26,188 nucleotides of DNA, from contig SBBT01000182.1 in assembly GCA_005239595.1 (NCBI GenBank), positions 1 through 26,188 on the forward strand, written 5' to 3'. How positions within the stretch are numbered: the first letter of the stretch is position 1; each line of letters begins with the position of its first letter. This DNA comes from Candidatus Troglogloeales bacterium. Lineage in GTDB: Bacteria > Nitrospirota > Nitrospiria > SBBL01 > SBBT01. The notes beneath the pieces are model-generated. The model was not told the DNA's origin and made no database searches. It saw only the letters and a list, made by a program, of their open reading frames with translations. The position numbers and the translations under genes were made by a program. Shown here one piece after another: positions 5,785-15,465 of the stretch.

Positions 5785-6107
5785 AGATAGTAGGGTACAG
5801 TTCGGAGAAGACCATCTCCCTATGGATTTCTCTCTGTTTGGTCAGCGCGATTCCGTTAATTGCCTTTTTCTCGATCCGTCAGAGGCATGAGATGATCCGC
5901 ATCGGTTATGAAATTGAAGAGCTGAACAAGACGAAGGTGGAGTTGAGGCGTATGCATAAAGAGCTGTTAGCGGAGGCAGAAAGTCTTAACGCGATGGGTC
6001 GTATCGATAAGATTGCCACGGAACAGTTGAAAATGATCCCGGCGAGGCCAGAGCAGAGGGTTTATTTTATTGAACCTGAAGGGAGTTCTACGGGAGCGCA
6101 GGAATAA
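5781..6107 (+). CDS. ftsL: Cell division protein FtsL
   Basis: This 108-aa bitopic membrane protein has a short cytoplasmic N-terminus, one hydrophobic segment near residues 12-30 (LWISLCLVSAIPLIAFF), then a predicted coiled coil rich in E, L and K (about 36-70) facing the periplasm. FtsL has low sequence conservation; the call rests on this architecture and on its fixed place between rsmH and ftsI. It forms a complex with FtsB and FtsQ that activates FtsW-FtsI. The start is GTG at 5781, overlapping the rsmH stop by four bases. Confidence 0.88.
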   Translation: MKIVGYSSEKTISLWISLCLVSAIPLIAFFSIRQRHEMIRIGYEIEELNKTKVELRRMHKELLAEAESLNAMGRIDKIATEQLKMIPARPEQRVYFIEPEGSSTGAQE

Positions 6108-6130
6108 CCAAATAAAGGGCGTTCTTCACG

Positions 6131-7888
6131 ATGGGAGAGACGGAATTTCCTCTTAAGAAACGCTTTATTTTTATCCTGTCCATTTTTGTAACTGCGTTCT
6201 CTGTGGTTGCGGCCCGTCTGGTTGTGATTCAGGTATTTCAAGGTCCTGACTGGTTAAGGCAGGCGCAAGGAGAACATGAAAGGCGTCTCCCGCTTGAGCC
6301 GGAGCGGGGCGCTATCTATGATCGTAGCGGACGGATTTTTGCTATCAATGTGGATGTCCCATCGGCATATGCCACCCCAACCTCCATGCGTAATCCCTCT
6401 CTCGCGTCCAGGACACTTGCCCCGATTATAAAGGCCGATAGAATATCTCTGACGCGGAAATTAAATCAAAGACGGAATTTTGTCTGGCTGGATAGAAAAA
6501 TGGATCCGAAGATGGCGGAAACCATCAAGGAGAAGAAAATTGAAGGGGTTGGTTTTGTCATGGAGAGCAAACGCTTTTATCCGAAACGCGCCTTGTTCGG
6601 ACATGTCTTGGGATTTACGGGCTTGGATAATAAGGGTTTGGAGGGGATTGAACTCAAGTATGATTCCCTGCTTCGTGGAGAGATGGGATGGTGGGTGATG
6701 GAGCGAGATGCCCATGGGAACGCGGTTTTCCCAAAGGGATTGAACTATATTGCGCCTGCGCGCGGCAAGGACCTCTATCTGACGGTTGATGAGGTGATCC
6801 AATATATATCAGAGCGTGCGCTCGACCGGGCTGTCGCGTCAACGCGCGCAAAGGGAGGAACGGTCATCGTTATGGATCCCTGGAACGGGGAGATCCTGGC
6901 GATGGCGACCCGGCCACTCTTCAATCCCAATACGGTGAGAACCCACACCCCGTCGGAGTGGAGAAATCGCGCGATTGCCGATGCCTATGAGCCAGGCTCC
7001 ACGTTTAAGATTGTAACGGCCTCTGCTGCCCTGGAGGAAAAGCTTGTGCGCCCTGACGAGATGATCGATTGCGAACAGGGACGCTATGCGGTGACCGGGA
7101 CGATCATTCATGATCATGTCCCGGTGGGGGTAGTCTCGTTTCGTCAGGTGATTGCCCTGTCGAGCAACATTGGGACAGCGAAGGTGGCGGCGCGCCTGGG
7201 ACCGGAAAAACTCAAATCGTATATTCATGCGTTTGGTTTTGGGGGGCCTCTGGGCGTCGATTTGCTGGGAGAGGCCCGTGGTTTGGTTCGAGGGGATAGG
7301 CCATGGTCAAAGCGGTCTTTGGCCTCGATCGCGATGGGACAGGAAATCGGTGTGACCCCGTTGCAAATGGCGACTGCCGCATCAACGGTAGCGAATGGGG
7401 GATGGTTGGTAGTCCCCCACATGGTTCGTCTGGTTAAGGAGGAAAATACAGGCCAAAACGAAAGGGAGGCATTGAAGCAGACGGTAAAACAGGTCCGTCG
7501 CCGTGTGATTTCTGAAGCGACGGCCAAGGAGATGGTGCGTATTCTTAAAGGGGTTGTCACGGAATCAGGGACGGGGGTGCGCGCGGCCGTTCCCGGATTT
7601 TCTGTTGCAGGAAAGACCGGAACGGCCCAAAAAATAGACACAAAGACAGGCCGCTATTCCCAGACAGGTTTTATCAGCTCATTTGTTGGGTTCGTTCCCG
7701 CAGAGGATCCTGTTGCCACCATTTTAGTGATAGTGGATGAGCCTGAAGGAGAAGGGTGGGGGGGAAGTGTTGCGGCGCCGGCCTTCTCGACGATCGCAAG
7801 CGAGCTGCTCTATTACATGAAGATTGTTCCATCTGATCGCAACGATGCGCCTACGGATCGTCTGCAGACGGCGGCAGAGGTTTTTTGA
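6131..7888 (+). CDS. ftsI: Septal peptidoglycan transpeptidase FtsI (PBP3)
   Basis: This 585-aa class B penicillin-binding protein makes the peptide cross-links of the septum together with FtsW. A single N-terminal membrane anchor lies at about residues 11-32, followed by the dimerisation domain with ERGAIYDRSGRIFA. The transpeptidase domain has all three active-site motifs: S290-TFK, S344-SN and K495-TG. No PASTA repeats follow; the C-terminus is a short polar tail. All key residues are present and the length is normal. It starts 23 bp after ftsL with a weak AAAGGG ribosome site and is followed by murE after 9 bp. Confidence 0.96.
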   Translation: MGETEFPLKKRFIFILSIFVTAFSVVAARLVVIQVFQGPDWLRQAQGEHERRLPLEPERGAIYDRSGRIFAINVDVPSAYATPTSMRNPSLASRTLAPIIKADRISLTRKLNQRRNFVWLDRKMDPKMAETIKEKKIEGVGFVMESKRFYPKRALFGHVLGFTGLDNKGLEGIELKYDSLLRGEMGWWVMERDAHGNAVFPKGLNYIAPARGKDLYLTVDEVIQYISERALDRAVASTRAKGGTVIVMDPWNGEILAMATRPLFNPNTVRTHTPSEWRNRAIADAYEPGSTFKIVTASAALEEKLVRPDEMIDCEQGRYAVTGTIIHDHVPVGVVSFRQVIALSSNIGTAKVAARLGPEKLKSYIHAFGFGGPLGVDLLGEARGLVRGDRPWSKRSLASIAMGQEIGVTPLQMATAASTVANGGWLVVPHMVRLVKEENTGQNEREALKQTVKQVRRRVISEATAKEMVRILKGVVTESGTGVRAAVPGFSVAGKTGTAQKIDTKTGRYSQTGFISSFVGFVPAEDPVATILVIVDEPEGEGWGGSVAAPAFSTIASELLYYMKIVPSDRNDAPTDRLQTAAEVF

Positions 7889-7897
7889 GGAGTTTAG

Positions 7898-9379
7898 GTG
7901 AGGCTTTATGAATGGATCAAGATTTTCCCCGTGACTGAAGTAATTGGAGAGACTGACTTAATGATCCGGACCATTGTTTCGGATTCGCGGAAGGTGCAGC
8001 CGGGAGATCTTTTCGTCGCCCTTCCCGGCTCAAAGCAGGATGGACGCCAATTTATTGGAGAGGCGATCAATAGAGGCGCGACTGCTGTGGTGATGGAGGG
8101 GCCTATCCCTGATGCCGTTAAGCAAAGCGGGAGGCCGATAACCGGCATTTCGGTCATGGATGCGCGCAAGGCGGCATCCCATCTCGCTTCTTACTTTTAT
8201 GGGAATCCCGCAGAGGCTCTCTGTCTGATTGGGGTAACGGGGACCAATGGCAAGACCACTACCACCTATCTGGTCCGGTCTATTTTACATGCGGCGGGGA
8301 TCAAAGGGGGACTGATCGGAACGGTGGAATACGATTGCATAGACGATCGCAGAGTGGCGACCCATACCACGCCCGGGGTCCTGGAATTACAACAGCTTTT
8401 TTCAAGGATGAAGACCTCCGGGGCGACGCATGTCGTTATGGAGGTTTCATCACATGCCCTCGATCAAGATCGGGTCGCCGGCTGCCGTTTTCATCTGGCT
8501 GTCTTTACCAATTTAACCCAGGACCATCTCGACTATCACGGGAACATGGATGCCTATTTTGCCGCGAAGCAAAAGCTGTTCAATCAGGTGGACACCGCCG
8601 CGGGTTGGACGGTGGTGAATATGGATGATCCGTGGGGCAGGCGGCTCAAAGGGAATCTACGATGCATTGGATTCGGAATTGAAGAAGAGAGTGACTGCTA
8701 TCCGATGGAGATTTCTTCCGATTTGCACGGAATCCGAATGAGGCTTGCGACCCCGCTGGGAGAGCTCCGTCTCGCCTCTCCTCTTTTAGGAAAGTACAAC
8801 GTCTATAACATCCTGGCGGCGACGTCGGTTGGGGTGGCCCTGGGTCTTTCCAAAGAGGTGATCGCCACGGGGATCGCCGCCATGGAGGGGGTGCCTGGAC
8901 GATTTGAAAAAATCAATGAGGGCCAGGATTTTTGCGTGATTGTCGATTATGCTCATACCGAGGATGCCTTAAGCCGATTGTTGATCGCGGTGTCGGATAG
9001 TACACCGCGGAACATTATTACCGTTTTTGGGTGCGGGGGAGACCGCGATCATGGAAAACGCCCAAGGATGGGAAAGGTGGCGACCCAATGGAGCGATTAC
9101 ACGATTATTACCTCTGATAATCCGAGGAATGAGTCGCCTCTCTCCATTATTTCCGAGATTGAAGAAGGAATAAAGGGTAGGACCTCACACTACGAGGTGA
9201 TCCCTGATAGGAAGAAGGCGATCTATCGGGCGATTGGCCTGGCGCAGGAGGGGGATACGGTGGTGATTGCCGGAAAAGGGCATGAAGATTATCAAATTGT
9301 GGGGTATTGTCGTTTCCCGTTTGATGATCGTGAGGTGGCGCGCCTTGCCTTAAGAGAGAGATTGAATTCGCAAAGATGA
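7898..9379 (+). CDS. murE: UDP-MurNAc-L-Ala-D-Glu:meso-diaminopimelate ligase MurE
   Basis: MurE adds the third amino acid to the cytoplasmic muropeptide precursor. The 493-aa protein has the Mur ligase N-terminal domain with SDSRKVQPGDLFVAL, the ATP loop GVTGTNGKTTTT (about 112-123), the central EVSSHALDQDR, and DNPRNES near 407. DNPR is the known signature for meso-diaminopimelate, rather than lysine (DNPA or similar), so the wall is of the Gram-negative type. The GTG at 7898 has GAGGAG about nine bases upstream, which supports this start. Its stop codon overlaps a possible upstream ATG of murF. Confidence 0.97.
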   Translation: MRLYEWIKIFPVTEVIGETDLMIRTIVSDSRKVQPGDLFVALPGSKQDGRQFIGEAINRGATAVVMEGPIPDAVKQSGRPITGISVMDARKAASHLASYFYGNPAEALCLIGVTGTNGKTTTTYLVRSILHAAGIKGGLIGTVEYDCIDDRRVATHTTPGVLELQQLFSRMKTSGATHVVMEVSSHALDQDRVAGCRFHLAVFTNLTQDHLDYHGNMDAYFAAKQKLFNQVDTAAGWTVVNMDDPWGRRLKGNLRCIGFGIEEESDCYPMEISSDLHGIRMRLATPLGELRLASPLLGKYNVYNILAATSVGVALGLSKEVIATGIAAMEGVPGRFEKINEGQDFCVIVDYAHTEDALSRLLIAVSDSTPRNIITVFGCGGDRDHGKRPRMGKVATQWSDYTIITSDNPRNESPLSIISEIEEGIKGRTSHYEVIPDRKKAIYRAIGLAQEGDTVVIAGKGHEDYQIVGYCRFPFDDREVARLALRERLNSQR

Positions 9380-9435
9380 TAGCGGCTCCCCGATACAAGA
9401 GAGTGCCTGTTGGGCCTAAGCGGGAAGACAAAACG

Positions 9436-10839
9436 ATGTGGACCGTAGAAAAAATGTTAAAGGGATGTCATGGGACATTCGCCGGTCTACGCGATACAGC
9501 GGCAATCGCGGGGTTTTCGATTGATACTAGGACCATTCGGCAAAACGAGGTCTTTATTGCCTTGCGCGGCCCAAGATTTAACGGGCATGATTTTGTAGCG
9601 GATGCCTTCAATCGCGGTGCGATCGGGGCCGTCGTTTCCCGGATGGAATATGAAAGAAGGCCGTGGGAACGATTTTTAGATCGGTGTTTTTTCATCCAGG
9701 TGGATGATCCCCTTTCCGGGCTTCAGGAGATGGCCATCTGGCAGAGAGGAACCTTTGATATCCCTGTGGTCGGCATCAGCGGTAGCAACGGAAAAACCAC
9801 CACGAAGGAGATGACGGCGGCCATTCTCTCCCGCCGCGGGCCGGTTTTAAAAAGCGAAGGGAATCTTAATAACCATATCGGGCTTCCGCTCTGCCTACTC
9901 CGCCTGAAAGAGGGCGATCAGGCGGCCGTTGTGGAAATGGGGATCAGTCAACCAGGTGAGATGCAGAGGCTTTGCAAAATGGCGCAGCCGACTGTGGCGG
10001 TGATTACCAATGTCGGTCCGGCCCACCTCGAATTTTTAGGCGATCTTGCAGGCGTGGCGAGGGAGAAAGGGGATCTGTTTCGCGCTGTTTCAGAAGGGGG
10101 GATAGCGGTGATTAACCGGGATGATCCCTATCTCTGTCCATGGGAAGATCATGTTTCTGAAAAATGGAACTATGCCATGAACGGATCGGCTGATGTGACG
10201 GCGAGCGATGTCGCGCAGGACTCCAACACCGTGACATTTACGCTTCACCTTCACCGGGGGAGGGGAGGAAATGTCCCGGTGATTCTTCATACGGTCGGAC
10301 GCCATCACATCTACAACGCCCTTGCGGCCGCAACGGTATCGTGCGCCTTGGGGTATCGTTTGGATGAGATTCGCGAAGGACTGGACCTTTTTCGTCCGCT
10401 GACATTGAGAACAGAACATCTTGTATTAAATGGGGTCCATGTTTTGTTGGATGCCTATAACGCCAATCCGGCCTCGATGAAGGCGGCGCTGGAAATGCTG
10501 GCTTCGTATCGTCCGGAGGATCGTAAAGCCGGACGAAAGGTTGCGTTATTGGGCGACATGTTGGAGTTAGGGGAGTCCGCTCCCTTTTGGCATGTTGAAC
10601 TTGGAAAATGGGCGGGTAATTTCGGCGTGGACCGTCTCATCTGCGTGGGGAGGTGGGCAGAACAGGTCGCCGAGGGGGCAAGACTTTCCGGTATGACGCA
10701 GGATGCGATCTCTACCTGTCCTGATGTAGAAACGGTATGCCTGTCGGGTCTACTTTTTCCGGGAGACCATCTGCTGATTAAGGGTTCGCGGGGCATGAAA
10801 ATGGAACGTATTCTTTCGGCCCTTTCGGGAGACGGTTAA
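9436..10839 (+). CDS. murF: UDP-MurNAc-tripeptide:D-Ala-D-Ala ligase MurF
   Basis: MurF adds D-Ala-D-Ala to the UDP-MurNAc tripeptide, completing the pentapeptide. From the ATG at 9436 it has 467 residues and begins WTVEKMLKGCHG, as family members do. FSIDTRTIRQNEVFIAL is in the N-terminal domain, the ATP loop GISGSNGKTTTKEM near 112-125, followed by NLNNHIGLPLCLL, EMGISQPGEM and LLDAYNANPASM. An earlier in-frame ATG at 9376 overlaps the murE stop (ATGA) and would add 20 residues without family resemblance. It has no ribosome site, while GGGAAG precedes 9436 by about ten bases, so I favour the later start with moderate certainty. The stop overlaps the mraY start (TAATG). Confidence 0.94.
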   Translation: MWTVEKMLKGCHGTFAGLRDTAAIAGFSIDTRTIRQNEVFIALRGPRFNGHDFVADAFNRGAIGAVVSRMEYERRPWERFLDRCFFIQVDDPLSGLQEMAIWQRGTFDIPVVGISGSNGKTTTKEMTAAILSRRGPVLKSEGNLNNHIGLPLCLLRLKEGDQAAVVEMGISQPGEMQRLCKMAQPTVAVITNVGPAHLEFLGDLAGVAREKGDLFRAVSEGGIAVINRDDPYLCPWEDHVSEKWNYAMNGSADVTASDVAQDSNTVTFTLHLHRGRGGNVPVILHTVGRHHIYNALAAATVSCALGYRLDEIREGLDLFRPLTLRTEHLVLNGVHVLLDAYNANPASMKAALEMLASYRPEDRKAGRKVALLGDMLELGESAPFWHVELGKWAGNFGVDRLICVGRWAEQVAEGARLSGMTQDAISTCPDVETVCLSGLLFPGDHLLIKGSRGMKMERILSALSGDG

Positions 10840-11915
10840 TGCTGTACGAGTTGTTGTATCCGCTCCATACAACCTATTCTTTTTTTAATGTTTTTCGCTA
10901 TATCACCTTTCGGACGATTTATGCCGCGGTGACCGCACTGGTAATATCTTTTCTGATCGGTCAGCAGGTGATTGATGTTTTAAGACGCTATCAGTTAGGA
11001 CAGCAGATACGAGAAGATGTGCCGAAGTCCCATATGGATAAGTCCGGGACGCCGACGTTAGGGGGACTGATGATCCTCCTGATTATTTTGGTGTCGACCC
11101 TTCTTTGGGCCGATCTAAATAATCGCTATCTCTGGCTGGTGGTCTTGACGACAATGGGGTTTGGACTGATCGGTTTCTGGGATGATTACATCAAGTGTGT
11201 CAGGAAGAATGCGCAGGGACTTCGTCCCCGCTACAAATTAGGGCTACAAATCGTCGTTGCGGCCTTCGCGGCCTTCATGCTGTATCACTCCCCCGCCTAT
11301 TCGACCATCCTCTCGGTTCCGTTCTTTAAAAAATTTACGCCCGATTTGGGGATGTTTTACATCCCTTTTGCAATCTTCGTTATTGTCGGGGCATCCAATG
11401 CGGTGAACTTAACGGATGGTCTCGATGGTCTTGCCATCGGCCCCATTACGGTGACGGCCATGTCGTATGTCGTGGTGGCCTATGTAACGGGCCACAAAAT
11501 TTTCTCGGAGTATCTCCAGATTCCCTATATTGATGGGGCGGGAGAGCTGTCGGTTTTCTTGGGTTCGGTCGTCGGCGCAAGCCTCGGTTTCCTCTGGTTT
11601 AATACCTATCCCGCCACGCTGTTTATGGGGGATGTCGGATCGCTCCCTCTGGGAGGGGCACTGGGGACCGTCGCCGTGGTGTCCAAACATGAGTTGCTCC
11701 TGGCGCTGGTGGGCGGCATTTTTGTCATTGAGGCCCTCTCGGTCGTTTTTCAGGTGGTCTCTTTCAAGTCGCGTGGAAAACGGGTTTTTTTGATGGCGCC
11801 GATTCATCACCACTTTGAGCTGAAAGGCTGGCAGGAGCCAAAAATCGTTGTTCGGTTTTGGATTCTGTCGATCGTCCTGGCGTTGTTAAGCTTAAGCACC
11901 CTCAAGTTAAGGTAG
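10839..11915 (+). CDS. mraY: Phospho-MurNAc-pentapeptide translocase MraY
   Basis: MraY transfers phospho-MurNAc-pentapeptide to undecaprenyl phosphate, forming lipid I at the inner membrane. The 358-aa protein is strongly hydrophobic with about ten membrane segments. It shows HMDKSGTPTLGGLMI near 66-80, the aspartate pair in GFWDDYIK near 112, NLTDGLDGLA near 189, GDVGSLPLGG near 267 and the triple histidine loop APIHHHFELKGW near 322. These include the known magnesium and nucleotide-binding residues. It shares one base with the murF stop. Confidence 0.97.
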   Translation: MLYELLYPLHTTYSFFNVFRYITFRTIYAAVTALVISFLIGQQVIDVLRRYQLGQQIREDVPKSHMDKSGTPTLGGLMILLIILVSTLLWADLNNRYLWLVVLTTMGFGLIGFWDDYIKCVRKNAQGLRPRYKLGLQIVVAAFAAFMLYHSPAYSTILSVPFFKKFTPDLGMFYIPFAIFVIVGASNAVNLTDGLDGLAIGPITVTAMSYVVVAYVTGHKIFSEYLQIPYIDGAGELSVFLGSVVGASLGFLWFNTYPATLFMGDVGSLPLGGALGTVAVVSKHELLLALVGGIFVIEALSVVFQVVSFKSRGKRVFLMAPIHHHFELKGWQEPKIVVRFWILSIVLALLSLSTLKLR

Positions 11916-11930
11916 GAAGAGAGGATAAAA

Positions 11931-13265
11931 GTGGATCTTAAATCACAACGGGTAACGGTTGTGGGAATGGGCGCAAGCGGTATTGCGGCCGCTGAATTGT
12001 TGGCGAGAGAGGGCGCGAAGGTCTTGATCATTGATGACCAGAAAAAAGAGAGATCCCCTGATTTAAATCCGTTTGATGTGCAATTCCACCTGGGGGAATG
12101 GTCCGATGCGGACCTCCTTTCATCCAGCCTGGTTGTGGTCAGCCCGGGTGTTCCTTTAAAGAAACTTCCGATCGACAAGCTTGCTTCCCTGCGAATTCCG
12201 GTGATCGGTGAAATGGAGCTTGCGGCAAGACGGCTTTCCGCGCCGATGATCGCCATTACTGGAACCAATGGAAAGAGTACCACCACGACCCTTGTGGGAG
12301 AAATCTTGAAGAACTGGGGATGGCGCGTTTTTGTGGGGGGAAATTTGGGAACGCCGCTCTCTTGCGCGGTTGAATCGAAGTGGGACTTTATTGTGGTTGA
12401 GGTGAGCTCTTTTCAGTTGGAGACGATTTGCGAGTTTCACCCCCGCATTGCGGCGCTCTTGAATGTGACGCCGGACCACCTGGACCGCTACCCCAGTTTT
12501 GGCGCCTATCAAGAGACAAAGTGGCGTATTTTTGAGAATCAACAGGCTTCGGATTACTGCTTGTTCAACGAAGACGACCCGATGACGGTCTCCCCTTTTT
12601 TGAGAGGGGCGCCGGTTTTTTTCAGCAAGGGCACTGTCCCCCGCCGCGGCGTCTATATGGATGAGGGCAAAATTTTCTCCAATATCTGGGGGGAGAGGGA
12701 ACCGGTGATTTCCCTCTCAGAATTAAAGGTGAAAGGGGTGCATAACCTGGAAAACGTGATGGCCGCTTGTGCGATTGCGCTCATTTGCGGTTGTTCGACG
12801 ACGGTGATTCGTTCGGTCGTCTCGGATTTTCACGGTCTGCCGCATCGCATGGAATTGGTGCGCGAGGTCGGCGGGGTGAAATATGTCAATGATTCCAAGG
12901 GAACGAATGTGGGGGCGGTGATCAAGTCGCTGGAAGAGATAAACGCCCCTGTCGTTCTGATCGCAGGCGGACGGGACAAAGAGAGTGATTTTACCCCTTT
13001 GCAAGAGACGATCAAGAAAAAAGTGAAACACCTCATCTTAATGGGCGAGGCTAAAGATAAAATGGCCCGATGTTTTTCGGGTTGTACCGATATCAAAACG
13101 GTTGGATCGATGCAGGAAGCGGTCAGCGTGGCGTCCTCCTGTTCAGAGTCGGGGGGAATGGTTCTTCTATCGCCCGCCTGCGCCAGTTTTGATATGTTTC
13201 GGGATTATCAAGAACGTGGAGACGCCTTTCGGAAGGCGGTGGAAGAGCTTGGTGTTCAAAGATGA
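11931..13265 (+). CDS. murD: UDP-MurNAc-L-Ala:D-glutamate ligase MurD
   Basis: MurD adds D-glutamate to UDP-MurNAc-L-alanine. The 444-aa protein starts with a Rossmann-like segment VTVVGMGASGIAAAELLAREGA, then SPGVP near 72, the ATP loop AITGTNGKSTTTTLVGE near 107-123, EVSSFQLE near 158, NVTPDHLDRY near 178, and NDSKGTNVGA plus AGGRDKE in the C-terminal domain. All are typical of MurD. The start is GTG at 11931 with GAGAGGA eight to ten bases upstream. The end overlaps the ftsW ATG by four bases. Confidence 0.96.
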   Translation: MDLKSQRVTVVGMGASGIAAAELLAREGAKVLIIDDQKKERSPDLNPFDVQFHLGEWSDADLLSSSLVVVSPGVPLKKLPIDKLASLRIPVIGEMELAARRLSAPMIAITGTNGKSTTTTLVGEILKNWGWRVFVGGNLGTPLSCAVESKWDFIVVEVSSFQLETICEFHPRIAALLNVTPDHLDRYPSFGAYQETKWRIFENQQASDYCLFNEDDPMTVSPFLRGAPVFFSKGTVPRRGVYMDEGKIFSNIWGEREPVISLSELKVKGVHNLENVMAACAIALICGCSTTVIRSVVSDFHGLPHRMELVREVGGVKYVNDSKGTNVGAVIKSLEEINAPVVLIAGGRDKESDFTPLQETIKKKVKHLILMGEAKDKMARCFSGCTDIKTVGSMQEAVSVASSCSESGGMVLLSPACASFDMFRDYQERGDAFRKAVEELGVQR

Positions 13266-14368
13266 AGCCAACGCTTGTTTTAAATGGCCGGAGTCTGATG
13301 GTGATCGTCCTGATCCTTAGCCTGATTGGATTGATGATGATCTACAGCGCGAGCGGGGTTTTGGCCCAGAAATATCATCACGATGCCGCCTATTTCCTGA
13401 AGAGACAGCTGGTTTGGATGGGGCTGGGGCTCTCTTTGTTTTTTATCGCAACACGCGTTGATTACCATCAGGTTCAAAACGGCATCCTCCCGATCGCCGC
13501 GCTGGTCTTTATCCTCTTGACGTCGGTCCTTTTGTTTGGGGCGGAGGTCAACGGATCGCAGCGCTGGCTTCGGCTCGGCCCGATCTCGTTTCAACCCTCC
13601 GAGGCGGCCAAGTTATTTACGGTCATTTATCTTGCCCATTATGTCGTTAAGAAAGGGGAGAAGATTCGTAATTTTTTTGAGGGGCTTGCTCCCGCCCTGG
13701 TCCTGATTGCCCTGCAGGTGATGCTGATTGCCGCAGAGCCGGATATGGGATCCAGCGCGACGATTTTATTTCTTGCGTTGATCATTTTGTTTCTGGGAGG
13801 AGCCTCTTTAAAACATCTTTTCCTGCTTGGAGCAGGCATGGTTCCCCTCCTGGCGTATTGGATTATGAAAACCCCTTACCGGAAAGAGCGGCTTCTGACC
13901 TATTTAAACCCTTCGGCCGATCCGTCGGCGGGCGGTTTCCAAATCACGCAGTCTTATCTGGCCCTCGGCAGCGGCGGCACGGTCGGTATGGGTCTTGGAG
14001 AAGGGAGACAAAAACTGTTCTTTCTCCCTGAACCGCACACCGATTTTATTTTTTCCATTATTGGCGAGGAATTCGGGATGCTCGGAACCCTCTCCATCCT
14101 CCTCCTGTTCCTGATGTTGTTAGGGATCGGCTGGCGGATCGCCTTGATGACGGAGGACCCCTTTGGACGGATGTTGGCCATTGGGATAACGGTGATGATC
14201 GCATTGCCTGCGCTGCTGAATATGGGGGTGGTCACCGGGCTTCTTCCGACCAAGGGGCTTCCTCTCCCATTCGTCAGTTACGGCGGATCATCGTTGTTAA
14301 TCAATTGGGCAGCAGTTGGACTTCTTTTTAATGTATCAAGAGGCGGCAGCCAGGGACATTTCGGATGA
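13262..14368 (+). CDS. ftsW: Septal peptidoglycan glycosyltransferase FtsW (SEDS family)
   Basis: FtsW polymerises lipid II at the septum in partnership with FtsI. The 368-aa protein has about ten membrane segments and the SEDS motifs MIYSASG near 22, GSQRWLRLGPISFQPSEAAK near 97, AEPDMGSS near 158, GLGEGRQKLFFLPEPHTDFIFS near 239, and LPTKGLPLPFVSYGGSSL near 329. The position between murD and murG and the companion ftsI in the same cluster favour FtsW over the elongation paralogue RodA. It is joined to both neighbours by 4-bp ATGA overlaps. Confidence 0.96.
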   Translation: MKPTLVLNGRSLMVIVLILSLIGLMMIYSASGVLAQKYHHDAAYFLKRQLVWMGLGLSLFFIATRVDYHQVQNGILPIAALVFILLTSVLLFGAEVNGSQRWLRLGPISFQPSEAAKLFTVIYLAHYVVKKGEKIRNFFEGLAPALVLIALQVMLIAAEPDMGSSATILFLALIILFLGGASLKHLFLLGAGMVPLLAYWIMKTPYRKERLLTYLNPSADPSAGGFQITQSYLALGSGGTVGMGLGEGRQKLFFLPEPHTDFIFSIIGEEFGMLGTLSILLLFLMLLGIGWRIALMTEDPFGRMLAIGITVMIALPALLNMGVVTGLLPTKGLPLPFVSYGGSSLLINWAAVGLLFNVSRGGSQGHFG

Positions 14369-15465
14369 AAATTGTTGTCGCAGCTGGGGGAACCGGTGGC
14401 CATCTCTATCCGGCCGTAACACTCGCAAAGGCCTTTATGCAATTTGAATCGGATACACAGATTCTCTTCATCGGAACCGCCTCCGGGATAGAAGCCAAGC
14501 TGGTCCCTGAATATGGATTTGCGTTTGCCTGTATCTCGGCGAAGGGATATGTGGGAAAGGGGCTTGTGAAGAAGGCATTCGCGCTTCTGTTGGTTGCGGT
14601 CGGTTTCTTTCAGTCGTTATGCCTTCTCATCCGTTTCTCGCCCCAGTTGGTGATCGGGATCGGCGGATACGCCGCCTTCCCCGTTTTATTGGCTGCCTTG
14701 ACGCTGAAGACAAAACGGGTGATCCTGGAACCGAATGTGGTTCCGGGATTGTCCAACAGACTGCTTGCGTCTTATGTCGATCTGGTGGTGATCGCGTTTG
14801 AAGAGTCACGCGCCTATTTTCAGACAGAGAAGATTCGATGCCTCGGTTCTCCGGTCCGTCAGGAGATTCTCCAGGCCAGCCGGACCTCTTCTGATCGCGC
14901 GATGAAGACCCTTCTGGTATTAGGGGGCAGCCAGGGCTCCCATGCGATCAATCGCGCCATGATCGGCGCCCTTCCGCGCCTGCTGTCTCAATCCCTTCGG
15001 GTCATTCATCAGACGGGAAGCAAAGACTTCGATGAAGTAGCGGCCGCGTATGACCGGGTCGGTCTGTCGGGACAGGTATCCCCCTTCATTTCAGAGATGG
15101 CAGAGGCGTATGCCGCCGCTGACCTGGTGGTCTGTCGTGCCGGCGCGGGAACCCTTTCAGAGTTGGCGGCCGTTGGAAAACCGTCGCTGCTGATTCCTTT
15201 CCCGTATGCGGGAGGGCATCAGGAGAAGAATGCAGCCTGTTTTGTCTCGGCGGGGGCCGCAGAAATGATCAAAGATCAGGAACTAGACGGTCCCGTGTTG
15301 GCAGAACGCATTCTCCTGCTTCTTTTGGATCCAGAACGGCTGGCCACGATGGGAGATGCGGCCAGAAGGCGGGGCCATCCGCGCTCCGCGGAAGAAATCG
15401 TAAAGGTGTGCGATCAGTTGGTAAGGGGTATCAACCACGATCAAAACCAAGGAGGGAGGCCATGA
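14365..15465 (+). CDS. murG: UDP-GlcNAc:undecaprenyl-PP-MurNAc-pentapeptide GlcNAc transferase MurG
   Basis: MurG converts lipid I to lipid II on the inner face of the membrane. The 366-aa GT28 enzyme shows the N-terminal glycine loop AAGGTGGHLYPAVTLA at 5-20, GIGGYAAFP near 96, NVVPGLSNR near 126, LGGSQGSHAIN near 190 and the C-terminal nucleotide-binding block CRAGAGTLSELAAVGKPSLL near 259, followed by GGHQEKNA. The reading frame overlaps the ftsW stop by four bases. Its last codons (GGG AGG CCA TGA) hold the ribosome site and ATG of the next small gene. Confidence 0.97.
   Translation: MKIVVAAGGTGGHLYPAVTLAKAFMQFESDTQILFIGTASGIEAKLVPEYGFAFACISAKGYVGKGLVKKAFALLLVAVGFFQSLCLLIRFSPQLVIGIGGYAAFPVLLAALTLKTKRVILEPNVVPGLSNRLLASYVDLVVIAFEESRAYFQTEKIRCLGSPVRQEILQASRTSSDRAMKTLLVLGGSQGSHAINRAMIGALPRLLSQSLRVIHQTGSKDFDEVAAAYDRVGLSGQVSPFISEMAEAYAAADLVVCRAGAGTLSELAAVGKPSLLIPFPYAGGHQEKNAACFVSAGAAEMIKDQELDGPVLAERILLLLLDPERLATMGDAARRRGHPRSAEEIVKVCDQLVRGINHDQNQGGRP

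Noticed and set aside
9376..9435. murF starting at the ATG overlapping the murE stop
   Set aside because: The ATGA overlap is attractive, but there is no ribosome site and the 20 extra residues do not fit the family. The later ATG at 9436 matches known MurF starts.
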